Assembly: GCF_030272615.1 (NCBI RefSeq)
Contig: NC_081406.1
Span: 394,838,439-394,900,438, forward strand
Origin: Cryptomeria japonica
Taxonomy: Eukaryota > Streptophyta > Pinopsida > Cupressales > Cupressaceae
Reading direction: 5' to 3'
Length of the DNA: 62,000 bases
Below are positions 1-13,200 of this stretch, one piece after another. Both the position numbers and the translations under genes were made by a program. The number at the start of each line of letters is the position of its first letter. Position 1 is the stretch's first letter. The notes below the pieces were generated by a model. That model was not told where the DNA came from. It was given only the letters and a program-made list of their open reading frames with translations, and ran no database searches.

Positions 1-49
1 TTAGAGCTACATTTAGCTATTTCTAATAGCTTACCCTGTTAGGAGTATC

Positions 50-190
50 AAGATCAGTTAGATCTACCTTACTAAAGGATTTTACAACACTGTATAAATG
101 TTGCACCTGGTTAAAGGATTTAAAATTTATAGACTTGGTTAGAGTCTTTTACCTTGTTAAAGGTTTCTCTTACAAATTCAAAATATTACA
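50..190 (+). repeat. Degenerate short direct repeats in LTR H
   Basis: At least four variants of a roughly 35-45 bp motif with the core [CT]TTG/GGTTAAAGG[AT]TT follow one another, near 68-90, 108-125, 133-150 and 155-172. They lie upstream of the TATA box in the orientation assumed for H. The function is unknown. Confidence 0.5.
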
Positions 191-459
191 ATAGAATCAT
201 TACAAATATCTGCATCTTTACATCTGAAATGTTATAGCAGATTCTATCTGCTCAGAATAAGATTACCTAGCTTGTAGCATACCTTGGTAACCCATATTGT
301 AACTCGATAAACCCTTATGTTTACTCTATTCTTTGACTGTTCATTGATAACCTTCTCAGTGACCTCTCTGTGTCTCTATAATAGTCTTCTTTCATGCCTA
401 CACACACATATCTCACATCTCTTGTATATCTCTCTTTTTCTAACCCTAAAATCATGTTG

Positions 460-467
460 TATAAATA
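460..467 (+). promoter_or_regulatory. TATA box of LTR H
   Basis: TATAAATA followed by a pyrimidine-rich stretch. It is the best plus-strand TATA candidate in H and fits a U3/R boundary. Confidence 0.45.
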
Positions 468-918
468 GATCTCTTACAACGATGATCTGATTCATTGCTT
501 CGATCTTACAAAAAGATTCCTCGAATGAATAACTAAACAAAATATTTCATTGGTTAGATTGACCTTGTAATCATACACAATCTTCTAGTGCAATTTCTAA
601 TGCAAAAATGGTTAGATGTGCCTCAATCTTGTAACATGTTTTCATGTGCATGTCTAGGTTCAATGTATCTGGTAAAACATTTCACTCGGTGAATATCAAC
701 TTGGTGAGTTAACTTTACCGCTCGGTAGCCATGAAACATTACTTGGTAAACAACTCAGTGAATACTGCGTTCTGTGACTGCTTTCTTCTGTAACCGACTA
801 GATTGTTCATATCGACTTCTCTGTGTGTACCGACTGCATGATTCAGTAATACTAACTGACTAGAATATATAGTATGACTTTGGATATGAAACTAATGGCA
901 ATTTGATAAGTAGTAACA

Positions 919-923
919 GAGTT
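919..923. repeat. Candidate target-site duplication right of H (GAGTT)
   Basis: These are the first five bases at which the broken B LTR resumes. The sister B LTR has GAGCC at 25755-25759. The left copy would be outside the window, so the duplication is not confirmed. Confidence 0.4.
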
Positions 924-929
924 GGCAGC

Positions 930-1386
930 TGAAAGCTCTTCTTGGACCTTGACCTGGTAATTCGACCACCAATAGCAAGCTCAATCTCGGTGTCAAGTTT
1001 CTCTTCTTTAATCCTTTCCTACCTTTTTCTGCAACAAAAATGGGAATGTTAGTTAAAATAGAAGTTTTTCTTGCAGTATTCCTCTTCCCACTTTTGCTTC
1101 TTGAACTGGTTGCTCTTGTCGACTGGAATTGACAACTCCTAAGCTAATTTTTTGTCCTGTGAATTACGTTGAAAGTGCGTGTCTGAATACTATCCTCCAT
1201 CTTTTTACTCCAATCCACCTCTGGAAGAGGCTCATTATGCACCCGCTTTAGAAACTCAGAGTCAAGTATATCCTCATCATCAGTGGTGACGCCTGAAGTG
1301 TCCATTGGCAATTGCATGTCGTGGATTTGCTTCAAGGTTAACCTAGACCAACTCCTTTTCCTCACTTTAAATTCATCCGAGCAACC
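930..1386 (-). pseudogene. LTR-encoded ORF of B, left copy, C-terminal fragment
   Basis: The minus strand encodes the same acidic segment as 25790-26222 in the right LTR (for example the RKRSWSRLTL and VHNEPL motifs), then a Ser-rich basic linker. The A insertion at 1386/1387 splits the frame, and the N-terminal part is at 15222-16500. The function is not recognised. See the right-LTR copy at 24695-27564 for the architecture. Confidence 0.75.
1382..1386. repeat. Target-site duplication of A, left (CAACC)
   Basis: The five bases CAACC directly precede TGTTG. The same five bases follow the other LTR at 15217-15221, and the uninterrupted sister sequence at 26217-26230 has a single copy. Confidence 0.92.
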
Positions 1387-2464
1387 TGTTGTTCACCAAA
1401 AGTGATAACCCAAGTATACCTGCAAATCTATCTATGAGATAGCCAATTTCAATCAATGAAACACCTCAGGGCTTGGACAACATGACAAGGATATGAATCC
1501 TTCTACTCTTCAGGCTCTGCAAAACCTAGGCGGGTATACCTTTGATGCATTTAATCAGACCTATTACACACAAGACTGCATCAATCAAAAGTAGATGGAT
1601 CTCAAAAGGTTCAAAAACTAAGAGATAACTGTAGATGGGCTAGATCCACACTTGCAACTCAACATTTTGAATCATGAGATGGAGGGACACTTCCACATAA
1701 CATAAAATATAAAAATATATTCTGATTTTTATGTTTAAAAGGTGTTCTGACAACCTTTCAATATTACAAGAGACTAGTGCCTTATCCAGGCCACAGAGTC
1801 ATGCATAAAACTAGATGAGAAATCTCAGATGCAAGTTCTTTTCAACATTAAATTTTCATGTATCAATGCCTTACATTAATACAATCCTCTTCTCTGTCAC
1901 AAAACCATACTTATATGTAGATATCCAATATGCATTCAAAATAATTAATGTTGGGTTTTAGGATGTAAATCCTTCCTTGAAGAATACCCAAAAGACAACA
2001 TTACACTCTTAGAGGAATCTAAAAGAGACAACTCAAATTATCCTTGATAATATGAAATTATATGAATCTAAGTACATTTTGGAGACAATTTCATGGAAAC
2101 TCACACATGCCTTGCATATGTGTGAACCTGCAAACTGAAACTAAACCTATAGTAAAGACAACACTGAAAACATAGACGAACACACTGTCATTTGCATTGA
2201 TAAAAGGATGCCATCACTGAAACCTACAATTTCGGATTTCTCCCTTGGAGCAAATCTCTCAAAAACTGGAACCCCTACAACTGAGAAGAATTCGGAATAA
2301 AAAGAGGAGGGAAGAAAATCAAATCTGCAACTGAAAATATCAAATATCTTCTCTCTAACTAAGTTTTACTCCCGGCCAAACTGCTTCCAAAATATCTCAC
2401 ATTTGTCAAAATTAACTTCATAATCAGATTCCTCATTCCGAGAGCTTTTCAAAAATATATAACA

Positions 2465-2471
2465 CTTTATA
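2465..2471 (-). promoter_or_regulatory. Candidate TATA box in A left LTR
   Basis: The minus strand reads TATAAAG, and the same site is at 11327-11333 in the other LTR. Measured from the minus-strand LTR start at 6352 this gives a ~3.9 kb U3 and a ~1.1 kb R-U5. Confidence 0.35.
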
Positions 2472-2589
2472 CCTTGGCCAAAAATTGAGTACTGGGCGTA
2501 TTAATTCCCCAATGTGCACCATCATTTAAATTTTTCATTTATTAATATAGTTTAACTATATAATAAACAATTTTAATTTTAATTTTTTG

Positions 2590-3110
2590 CCCCTGATGTG
2601 CTCTGACGCTTTGCCACATGGCGGCCTCCGACTGGTTGATGGGGTTGACCGGACGCCACCTAGGATGACACCTCATCACTGCCACATGTTCACTTGCTCA
2701 TCCGTCACTTGGCTGCCACGTGTATACCACCTCAGTGCCACATCATCGCCACTGGACTGCCACCTATGCGCCAATTGAGTGCCATGTCACTGCCACCTCA
2801 TCAGGACCCGCCTGCTCGACATCTGACTGTACTCGCCACCTAGATTTCACAACTTCGCGGGGTGTAACTCGCGTGCATCTTCCTTTCGTGAAATAGTGCG
2901 CACCGTTGATCCATCTCGAACTTGCTCACTCGTTAAGCCGACCTTCCTCTACAAAATTTTGCCTATTTGCCTCGGGAAGTGTGCCTACGTGGGGTCCACC
3001 TAGTCGTCACTCAGTCATCTCCTCTGTCGCCTCGGGAAGTGTGCTTGTGCGTGGGCTCACCTTGGGCGCCCATAGGCACCATCCGTCAAAAGCCTTTATG
3101 GCTTAGACAT
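2590..3110. repeat. GCCAC/G-box-rich tract in A left LTR
   Basis: GCCAC[AG]T and CCACCT words recur every 15-40 bp. A ~60 bp direct duplication sits at 2965-3065, with each copy starting at CCTCGGGAAGTGTGC. Near 2850-2935 lies a module also found in solo LTR C. Several sites that are CACGTG in the right LTR read CACATG here. Confidence 0.7.
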
Positions 3111-6100
3111 TATACATGCGTGGAGCTTTGCTTATAAACATTTTAAAAAAACACTTCCCAGTGCATGTGGGATAATGCAATTAAGCCTGGAGCTGCACTT
3201 TTGGAGCTCTTCTTTGGGTTTTAATGGCGATTTTCTAGATTTAATCGGAAGTGTTTATCTTCAAATAGCACATGAGGGAGGGAATATGTTGGCAAGGTCG
3301 TGGACATTGGATTTACACCTGCCAAATGCATTTGTTATGGTTAATATGGCCTCCAAATAGCCACACAGAGGAAGGAGACTGCAACAATTGCCATTTGATT
3401 TCAAATTTCCCCCTTTCACCAGCCACATGGGAGAGGAAATTGATTGGCCTCCATTTGATTTGGTTTCAACTCTCCCCATTCTCACGTGAGGGAGGAAAAT
3501 TGCTGTGTTTTGGTTGCTTGTTGTTTCTTTCCATGCACCACAGTAAGGGAAATTGGTGTTTTGAAACTGAAAACTCCTTCGGCCACACTCTACTCACCAC
3601 GCAGAACCTGGAAAATTCATTTGCTGTGTTTTATTAAGTTTTGCATACCACATGGAGGAGGAAAATGACTTCAAGCTGCCATGCGTGCATTTGTTTTACC
3701 AAGTTTTTGCTGCTCTCTCCACAAACACCACGTCCAGCATTGGGAGGATGAGGAGAAAACGTGAGAGGGAAAGCTGCACTTTTAGTTTGCTTGAAATTTA
3801 TAAACCATCATTGCCACTACATGCAGTAGGGGGAGACATTTAATACACTTGCAACTTGCATTTGTTTTATTTCTGCAGATCCTTCCTCATCACTAGGGAG
3901 TGCTGAAGATTGCCATGTTTCATATGACTAATGTTTTAAATACTTTCAAAACTCCCACATTCCTTCTCCACAATCCACGTAGGGGATTGTATTACTGATT
4001 CTACACCTGTGACATGCATTTTCCATATGCCAATGAATTTGGCTATTACATGCCTCCCCTTTTAAACGCAAAGGATCCACGAGGAGAACTGGGAAAAGGC
4101 TGGGATCCACTTGCCCACATCAATTACCAAGCTTATGATTGGCCTCCAAAATGCTACAGCAGAGGGGATGATGACTGCAATTTGATATATGCTGGAGTTT
4201 GAAAACCTTTTAAATGCCTCCTCCACCATCTACGTTGACATCCTCGGCATACTTTCCAGCATACCACGCAGCCTTGTTAGAGGAATATGGGGGCACATGA
4301 GGAGAAGGAAATTTGATGCAGATTGCCATTGAATTCAGTTGAGTGTTGTTTGCTACTCTCAACGCCCAACCAACACTCTTCTTTACTCCATGATACTTGT
4401 TGTTACTTTAGCTTAATGTTTTAACTTTTAATCTGCCTCCCCCTTTTTTTACCACGTGAGCTACTAAAATCTTTTGCAAACCACTTTAGCCAACATGCTA
4501 CCTTGGAGGTCTATTTTGCTGCACATGAGGAGAAGGAGATAACTGGAATTTACTTGTTTCAAAAGCTCTTGTAACTTCAAGACATCTGCCAGCCCATACT
4601 TTATTTAGTTTTCAACTTAACATCCTTCCTCATCCACAACGCATGGGGCTTTATTTGGCATTTGATTTGGGGCTTCCCGGAATCTATTCACCATGCTTAA
4701 AATCTAGATTGTATTTCCCACACCACAGGGATACATCTCGTGAAACTCAAGTCAATGGACTCTTTAGTGATGGTGTGACAACGATCGCATATGTTTCATT
4801 GCCATACATGACATCAACCCGCTGAAATGCATTGAAGTTACAAAACTGCTAAACATTGCCCATCTCAATATGTTGTATTTTCCTGATTGGGATATTGTCC
4901 ACAAAGAACACAGTGATTTCAATTCCAAAGAACGCTATACTCATGGAATTCAGTTGCGGGATCGAACTATAGGTGCAATCTCTCTTCTCGGCCTATATGA
5001 ACACTTCCATTCCCATGAACATTGGTCTGCAGAACATTCAACATGAACAAATAATGACACTGCTATGCAAGGCTATATCTTTATTCATCATAAAGTCATC
5101 CACTAAGAGCATTTTCGCCATAAAAAAATAATGCACGGGCGCGAGCCAGGTCGGGCCCCAAAGTGGGTCTAACTAAAAAAAATTTCGTTTTCAAGCTACT
5201 GGCCTCTGGAATATCTTCACGGATCTCAAATATACCTCTGGGAACAATCGGCGTCATTTTCGGATCATTAATCTGCATTTTACAACCTTCAAGCAATTAC
5301 GCCACAATTTTCGTATTTAATCGCGAAGACGTAATTTTCAAACCTGTCAAAACATCTTTCTGGAGCTTGCCATTGGATAGGCGTGTACTTTGATATACAA
5401 GCATGAACACTGCTAAGCGGTTTTTCAAGACGAGTCTCGAGCGAAGAGATATTAATTTCCGAAAATGCCCAAATGGCTTTGTCGACACTGCGGACCTGAT
5501 GAAGTCAATGTCCTGGCAACACATGACGCCTTTCTCAAAAATATCAAACGACCTCCGTGGGTACTCAAATTCAGAACATAGGTACCTTAAAATACATTTT
5601 AAAACTTGGAAATCTCAGTTTGATCACCAGACTCACAAGATGCAAATGGTGCACTCACCAAAATGGCTACATTAACTGATATAACACTGGAGTGCGGATA
5701 ACTGAATTTGATGGTAAAATGAGCTCTTTTGAAAACCGATCAAACGGATTGATAAAGGCTTGAAATTTGAAACATAGCTCATCATTTATACCAACATTAG
5801 CCTGGAACAAACATTTGGACATGACACTTACTAAGGTAACTTTTATACTTACGCGAAACAGGGCTCCGACTAGCTGTTGAAACAGGGACTTGCCAAAACA
5901 CATAAACTGCAAACGGATTCGGCTTTGAAAACTAAGCAAATGGATTCATCAAGACTTGAAATTTTGCAGGGTAACTCACTTTTATGCATATAATTGACTC
6001 CATTTTGAATTTCTCCATGAAAATCAATAGGGAAAAAGATGTAATCGCTCAAAGAAGGCTACTCAATAAAATCTGCATTTGTGCCTAAAATGCACTTCCA

Positions 6101-6352
6101 GCTCACCCCTCAAACTGGGTACCTCATAAACTTATCCAAATTGAATTCTAAAAGTTGCACATCACTGAATAGGCCAAATGAAAAGTATGGGACATGAATC
6201 CCGAGCCTTACCCCCTGAAAATCAACTGGCTCCATTTTACCCCCTTGTTAACTAGGCCATTCAAACTGACTTATTTAGGTGCCTTTCTGACATACAGAGA
6301 AAAATTTTGAAATAGGCTACAAACTTTGACTCAATTTTAAATACTCCCAACA

Positions 6353-6369
6353 GTGGCTCTGACTGGGGA
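6353..6369 (+). other. PBS-like motif at inner border of A left LTR
   Basis: Directly after CAACA the plus strand reads G then TGGCTCTGACTGGGGA. This resembles the PBS form at the other end and not a polypurine tract. B has a closely similar motif at the same border (17363-17380). Confidence 0.6.
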
Positions 6370-6736
6370 TGGTTGATTGCGAGATCAACACAAGAATCCA
6401 GATATCTTTGGTTAAGCAGACCACCCAAAAATGAATCATTCTTCTCTTCTCATCTCATTTCAAAAACAAGGCTTCCTTATTCCACCCAAACAGCAGGGCA
6501 CTTTATTGAAAACCACACAACTGAAGCAAAGCGACTGTACAATAGATACAAACATGCTTAAAACTAAATACAAGCTGCTCAAACAATCTTTAGTATTTAC
6601 CTCTGTCAAAAATCTAATTCTCATCACTTAATACCATGATCCAAACAAAGGCACCTTCCAGTAACAACTGAGCATAGCTTTTAAAATCCACCTCTTTTGT
6701 CTCATTACTAAAACAGCTAGTGTGCTTACCTCTTGT

Positions 6737-9211
6737 CTAATTCTGAACTTTGTAACCACGCACTACTTCAACACAAGTAAAAATATGAGACAATTCACCA
6801 TAGAGGCCTTCCCACAAGATACCATGCATCTCATTATCCCAATCAATTCTACCATTTGCAAGGACATCATCATGCTGAACTTGGAAAATAAAACACTCAT
6901 TTTCAACATTGCAATTCCTATCACCACATGCCTTATTACCATTTAAATTTATAGAATGAGGGGCATTACTAATCAACTGATGAAAACAAGGAACATGAAC
7001 ATTACCGTCCAGATGTGATACTTGACTACGCTGATCACACCTCATACTATCCTTGCTTATCAAACTGAAAACCTCTGCATTCTCAACATCCCATTCATGG
7101 AAAAGAATGCATACCTTCGGTTGAAGCAAATCCTCAGCTCAATCTTTTTCATCCAAACTTATATCCACCTGAAACACTTTCATTTGTGGTTTTAAATGAT
7201 CATCACATAATCCATGCCTCTTGCTTTCATCATGAAATAATTTTTTACAACCCATGCTATTGTTGTTCGGATTTCCATCAGTATTATGGACTGGTTCATC
7301 ATTTACAACATTTGGCTGATTGGTTATTTCTTCATACAAAGGGTTAGAAACAAAATGAAGAACCCCCTTATGAACATTATGACACTGAAGTGGCTGGTCC
7401 ATATCTATATCAACATTGAATAAAGCATTAGTAAAATTGCCAAAGACACCGTCCATCCGATCATCATAATCATCTTCATCAAGAAAAGAAGAAATTGACA
7501 CTTGGCTGGAACAATGCTCAGTGTTCCATGTTTCACATTCATGAGATTTTACCCTATGACCATCATTCTGAAAATCAAGATAATCATACTTATCTTGCCA
7601 CAACTGATCTTCTTCACCAATTGAACACTCGTCATTGGCCAAAGAATGAAAATGAACATCACTGCCATTTACTTCATCAGATGAGTTTTCAGCATGTTCA
7701 CTAAAATTTTCTGTCATAAAACCATCTGTTAGATCAACATGTTCATCAAGTATACAAGCATTCAATTCATAGTCCTTTTCTGAAGAATCCTCTTCACCAT
7801 ATTTCAGAAGGTCTTCATTAATAGCTCGAAGGCTCTCCAACATTTGAACTTTCTTATCCACAACCTCAAGAGCTTTCTTAAGTTCTATAATCTTCTGGAC
7901 TTGCATTGCACTTTGATGTTCCATGTGAGATTTCGTAGAAATTTTTTCATCCGTGTGTGCTATATTTTCATCGCAATCATGTGTACCATTACAATATTCT
8001 GAATTAACTTTGTGCATAACTTTCAAAATAGAAAGATCATCATCATGATTACAAGAAGTGAAATCTGAAGTGAAATCTGAAAAAACATTTACTTCATCCT
8101 CAACACAAGTGACATTATCAGTGTGTAAGTGAGGATCAACTATTGTTTGCACTAAACAATTCTGATTTTCATCATATTGCACATTTTCACTTGCACAAAC
8201 AACAACACTTAGTAATCCCTCTGTATTTGGTAATTCAACATCAAATACATCAACAGCATGTAAAAATTGATGGTCATCACCATCATTATTTTCATTAATA
8301 TTATGCTAGAGAGATGCATGATTCACTTGGTAGTTGGCAGCCACATAATCAGCATAACCGGCATACAAATCAAATGGTACATATCCCTTGTATATGTCTA
8401 CCTCTGTATTAACATTTTCACAACACTTCCCATTGATCATTCCATCACTACTGCAAGAGACAACCGGCATTAACAGCAAAGGTTCTTGACTCTCATTTAA
8501 ATCTGAAACACATGCATCAACAAAACCATTTGGAACTGGAAAGCTTGATGCACCTAGACACCGAATGATTTGCTGAGACTCACATGGTATTTCACCATTG
8601 AAGGTGCTTTGATAAGAAACCACAGCAGACACAAACCTCTTAGCTATCCCAAATTTCAAGTTATTTTCCATATCCCTAGCTGTGTTAAAGGCTTCATACA
8701 AGGTTTTGGGTTCTTTGTTTCTCAATAGGAAACCCATCTTCTCATCAAATGCACTCATATAAACATCCAGACATACTTTATCATCAAGTTTATACTTTCT
8801 GGAAATTGTGGACAAAGCTTTTGAAAATCTGATATTAAACGTTGGTACCAATTCATCTTCCCTGATTTGTATACAGGTGAATTCTTTTAGCAAGTCAAAA
8901 TCACTCACCTTCTCATCGAATTGATCCATGAAATCTGAAACCAATTCTTCCCATGAGGTAATAGAATTCACTGGCAAAAAAGAGAACCAATCTCTTGCAT
9001 CCTCCTTTAATGACTGAATAAACAACTTCATGCATACATCTTCTTGGCAAATTTTGAAATTTCCTATCAAATCTGAAAATCTTTTAACGTGTTGACATGC
9101 TGATTCTGATTTCTTCCCACTGAAAATTGGCAAATACTTCCTAATTTCTGTGGGTATGGGATTTGGGTAACCCGGAATATCTCTGAAATTTAGAGCAGCA
9201 TAATGGTTCAT
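6737..9211 (-). pseudogene. Element A gag-like protein with acidic extension (two nonsense codons)
   Basis: One minus-strand frame of 825 codons, broken only by TAG at 8306-8308 (codon 302) and TGA at 7139-7141 (codon 691). Residues about 25-115 form a retrotransposon gag domain (YLPIFSGKKSE, then LFIQSLKEDARDWF, then ITSWEELVSDFMDQF). In family terms this is the capsid-like region that packages RNA in the cytoplasm. There is no CCHC knuckle. Residues about 310-825 are rich in Asp, Glu, His and Asn, with a short coiled-coil-like stretch (IIELKKALEVVDKKVQ), and no known domain is recognised. A normal gag ends in a basic nucleic-acid-binding region, so the acidic tail is odd. The start at 9211 is the first Met before the conserved part. 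Confidence 0.8.
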
Positions 9212-10227
9212 GATGAAACTTCTGCTATTATATGGTTATGACACTTCACCAGATGTGGCTCTATGTGGAAATACACAAGGTTGAAAAACTTCACTGCTCA
9301 TTTTTCTTACTCCCACAAATGATTATATAACTTTGGATAAATATCTCAAGCACATATCCTCATTCAAATCTATTCCTTAACATTACTTGACATAAAGTTC
9401 TTCCACATTTGCATACTACGGAGGATAACATACACAGGATATTTTAGCAACATAGATATGCAAATCAATTTTGAGATCCTCTCTTTCCCTCTAGACTAGT
9501 GCTGTTCACTAAATGGGAAAATGACATTACACATTCAAACTTTCAGAAGAGATCTCTTGCATTTGAAACCTCTAAAAAATACTTGGAGATTTGCAGCTGT
9601 AAGACTTGTAGATCTGGAGATTTACTTCACACTTTAGCACTGTCTTTTACATTAGAGTCGCCACCTCTTGCACAGAGGATATTTTGAACAGTAGAACGCC
9701 ATCCAACACTTGTTCAATTATTTGCTACTCCTTCGATCTCGCTACAATCAACACTCTTCCAGGCTACTTAATATTGGTATGAACTACAGAGTTATGTGTG
9801 ACTGAAATCTTTTACTGCATCTTCTTTATAACACTTTTATGATGAAAGCACCATGTCTGAGCATCTGCTACTTAGATCCATCTGCATCTTAATATGATTC
9901 ATAAAATTATCAACCAATCTTGTGAAAGTCTTGGAATACAAACTTCCTTCAAGAACTGGTACAGAGACTAGAGTCGCCACCCCATTATGACATTGGGGAG
10001 AATTCATAAATAGCTGTAAGAACCTCTTACAACTCTGAATAATGTATATTCTCTCTGATTCTTCACAAGAAACTTTCTCTGATAGCAGACAATAACATTA
10101 CAACCCAGAACATAATACTAAATCCCTCAACCATAAAAGACATTTTCAACTCTGTGCATTCTCAATAGGCAAACTCAATTATATTTGAAACAAAATTTTC
10201 AACCAGAGACTCTTTAAATTTCATACT
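9212..10227 (-). other. Leader of element A between PBS and gag
   Basis: About 1 kb without a convincing ORF. It contains two further copies of the first nine PBS bases (TGGCGACTC on the minus strand), near 9656-9664 and 9972-9980. A packaging or dimerisation role is possible but only inferred. Confidence 0.5.
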
Positions 10228-10244
10228 CCCCAGCAGAGTCGCCA
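10228..10244 (-). other. Primer-binding site of A
   Basis: The minus strand reads TGGCGACTCTGCTGGGG, four bases inside the right LTR. It resembles the TGGCGACTC...TGGGGAC type seen in plant Tat/Ogre-like elements. I cannot assign the primer tRNA from the sequence alone. Confidence 0.8.
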
Positions 10245-10248
10245 TTTT

Positions 10249-13200
10249 TGTTGTTCACCAAAAGTGATAACCCAAGTATACCTGCAAATCTATCTATGAG
10301 ATAGCCAATCTCAATCAATGAAACACCTCAAAGCTTGGACAACATGACAAGGATATGAATCCTTCTACTCTTCAGGCTCTGCAAAACCTAGGCGGGTGTA
10401 CCTTTGATGCATTTAATCAGACCTATTACACACAAGACTGCATCAATCAAAAGCAGATGGATCTCAAAAGGTTCAAAAACTAAGAGATAACTGCAGATGG
10501 GCTAGATCCACACTTGCAACTCAACATTTTGAATCATGAGATGGAGGGACACTTCCACATAACATAAAATATAAAAAGATATTCTGATTTTTATTTTTAA
10601 AAGGTGTTCTGACAACCTTTCAATATTACAAGAGACTAGTGCCTTATCCAGGCCACAGAGTCATGCATAAAACTGGATGAGAAATCTCAGATGCAAGTTC
10701 TTTTCAACATTAAATTTTAATGTATCAATGCCTTACATTAATACAATCCTCTGCTCTGTCACAAAACCATACTTATATGTAGATATCCAATATGCATAAG
10801 AAATCATTAATGTTGGGTTTTAGGATTTAAATCCTTCCTTGAAGAATACCCAAAAGACAACATTACACTCTTAGAGGAATCTAAAAGAGATAACTCAAAT
10901 TATCCTTGATAATATGAAATTATATGAATCTAAGTACATTTTGGAGACAATTTCATGGAAACTCACACATGCCTTGCATATGTGTGAACCTGCAAACTGA
11001 AACTAAACCTACAGTAAAGACAACACTGAAAACATAGACGAACACACTGTCATTTGCATTGATAAAAGGATGCCATCACTGAAACCTGCAATTTCAGATT
11101 TCTCCCTTGGAGCAAATCTCTCAAAAACTGGAACCCCTACAACTGAGAAGAATTCGGAATAAAAAGAGGAGGGAAGAAAATCAAATCTGCAACTGAAAAT
11201 ATCAAATATCTTCTCTCTAACTAAGTTTTACTCCCGGCCAAACTGCTTCCAAAATATCTCACATTTGTCAAAATTAACTTCATAATCAGATTCCTCATTC
11301 CGAGAGCTTTCCGAAAATATATAACACTTTATACCTTGGCCAAAAATTGAGTACTGGGCGTATTAATTCCCCAATGTGCACCATCATTTAAATTTTTCAT
11401 TTATTAATATAGTTTAAACTATATAATAAACAATTTTAATTTTAATTTTTTGCCCTTGATGTGCTCTGACGCTTTGCCACGTGGCGGCCTCCGATTGGTC
11501 GATGGGGTTGATTGGATGCCACCTGGGATGACACCTCATCACTGCCACATGTTCGCTTGCTCATCCATCACTAGGTTGCCACGTGTATACCACCTCAACA
11601 CCACGTCATCACCACTAGACTGCCACCTGTGCGCCAACTGAGTGCCACATCACTGCCACCTCACCGGGACCCACCTGCTGGACATCTGACTGTACTCGCC
11701 ACCTGGATTTTGCAACTTTGTGGGGTGTAACTTGCGTGCATCTTCCTTTCGCGAAATAGTGTGCACCGTTGATCCATCTCGAACTTGCTCACTCGTTAAG
11801 CCAACCTTCCTCTGCAAAATTTTGTCTGTTTGCCTCGAGAAGCGTGCCTACATGGGGTCCACCTAGTCGCCACTCAATCATCTCCTCTGTCACCTCAGGA
11901 AGCGTGCTTGTGCGTGGGCTCACCTTGGGCACCCATAGGTACCATCCATCAAAAGCCTTTATGGCTTAGACATTATACATGCGTGGAGCTTTGCTTATAA
12001 ACATTTAAAAAAAACACTTCCCAGTGCATGTGGGTTAATGCGATTAAGCCTGGTGCTGCACTTTTGGAGCTCTTCTTTGGGTTTTAATGGTGATTTTCTA
12101 GATTTAATCGGAAGTGTTTATCTTCAAACACCACGCGAGGGAGGGAATATGTTGGCAAGGTCGCAGACATTGGATTTACACTTTCCAAATGCATTTGTTA
12201 TGGTTAATATGGCCTCCAAACATCCACACAGAGGAAGGAGACTGTAGCAATTGCCATTTGATTTCAAATTTCCCCCTTTCACCAGCCACGTGGGAGAGGA
12301 AATTGATTGGCCTCCATTTGATTTGGTTTCAGCTCTCCCCATTCTCACGTGAGGGAGGAAAATTGCTGTGTTTTGGTTGCTTGCTGTTTCTTTCCACACA
12401 CCACAGCAAGGGAAATTGGTGTTTTGAAACTGAAAACTCCTTCCTCCACACTCTACTCACCACGCAGAACCTGGCAAATTCATTTGCTGTGTTTTATTAA
12501 GTTTTGCATACCACATGGAGGAGGAAAATGACTTCAAGCTGCCATGCATGCATTTGTTTTACCAAGTTTTTGCTGCTCTCTCCACAAACACCACGTCCAA
12601 CATTGGGAGGATGAGGAGAAAACGTGAGAGGGAAAGTTGCACTTTTAGTTTGCTTGAAATTTATAAACCATCATTGCCACTCCACGCAGTAGGGGGAGAC
12701 ATTTAATACACTTGCAACTTGCATTTGTTTTATTTCTATAGATCCTTCCTCATCACCAGGGAGTGCTGAAGATTGCCATGTTTCAGATGACTAATGTTTT
12801 AAATACTTTGAAAAATCCCACATTCCTTCTCCACCATCCCCGCAGGGGATTGTATTACTGATTCTACACCTGCGACATGCATTTTCCATATGCCAATGAA
12901 TTTGGCTATTACATGCCTCCCCTTTTAAACGCAAAGGATCCACGAGGAGAACTGGGAAAAGGCTGGGATCCACTTGCCCATGTCAATTACCAAGCTTATG
13001 ATTGGCCTCCAAAATGCTACAGCAGAGGGGATGATGACTGTGATTTTATATATGTTGGAGTTTGAAAACCATTTAAATGCCTCCTCCACCATCTACGTTG
13101 ACATCCTCGGCATACTTTCCAGCATACCGTGCAGCCTTGTTAAAGGAATATGGGGGCACGTGAGGAGAAGGAAATTTGATGTAGATTGCCATTGAATTTG

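Larger units (their letters stand above)
1..918 (+). mobile_element. Element H: right end of an LTR (partial, runs off window)
   Basis: The right edge is set by comparison. Homology to B's other LTR resumes exactly at 919, just after a CA-ending TAACA terminus, which is how an LTR edge looks. A TATAAATA box at 460-467 suggests plus orientation. Short degenerate repeats around a GGTTAAAGG core fill 50-190. No coding capacity is visible. The style (repeats, GGTA-rich words near 670-860) resembles the copia LTRs of D and F, but the family is not identified and the left end lies outside the window. Confidence 0.6.
919..1386 (-). mobile_element. Element B, left LTR, fragment 1
   Basis: It aligns with 25755-26222 in B's right LTR, including the ORF text around 1144-1365. 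It is cut on the left by H and on the right by A. The LTR resumes at 15222 beyond A. Confidence 0.9.
1387..6352 (-). mobile_element. Element A, left LTR (3' LTR by gag orientation)
   Basis: 4,966 bp, TGTTG...CAACA. It contains no long ORF. Landmarks are a block near 1777-1803 shared with the solo LTR C, a GC-richer GCCAC-rich tract at 2590-3110, a region of short reiterated words at 3170-4900, and a conserved tail at 5090-6350. The many short ORFs in it are not conserved in an interpretable way. Confidence 0.92.

Noticed and set aside
2587-5675. Many 60-130 codon plus-strand ORFs in A's left LTR, repeated at 11450-14470
   Set aside because: They are present in both LTRs only because the LTRs are duplicated. 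Starts and stops shift between copies and no domain or codon pattern is visible.
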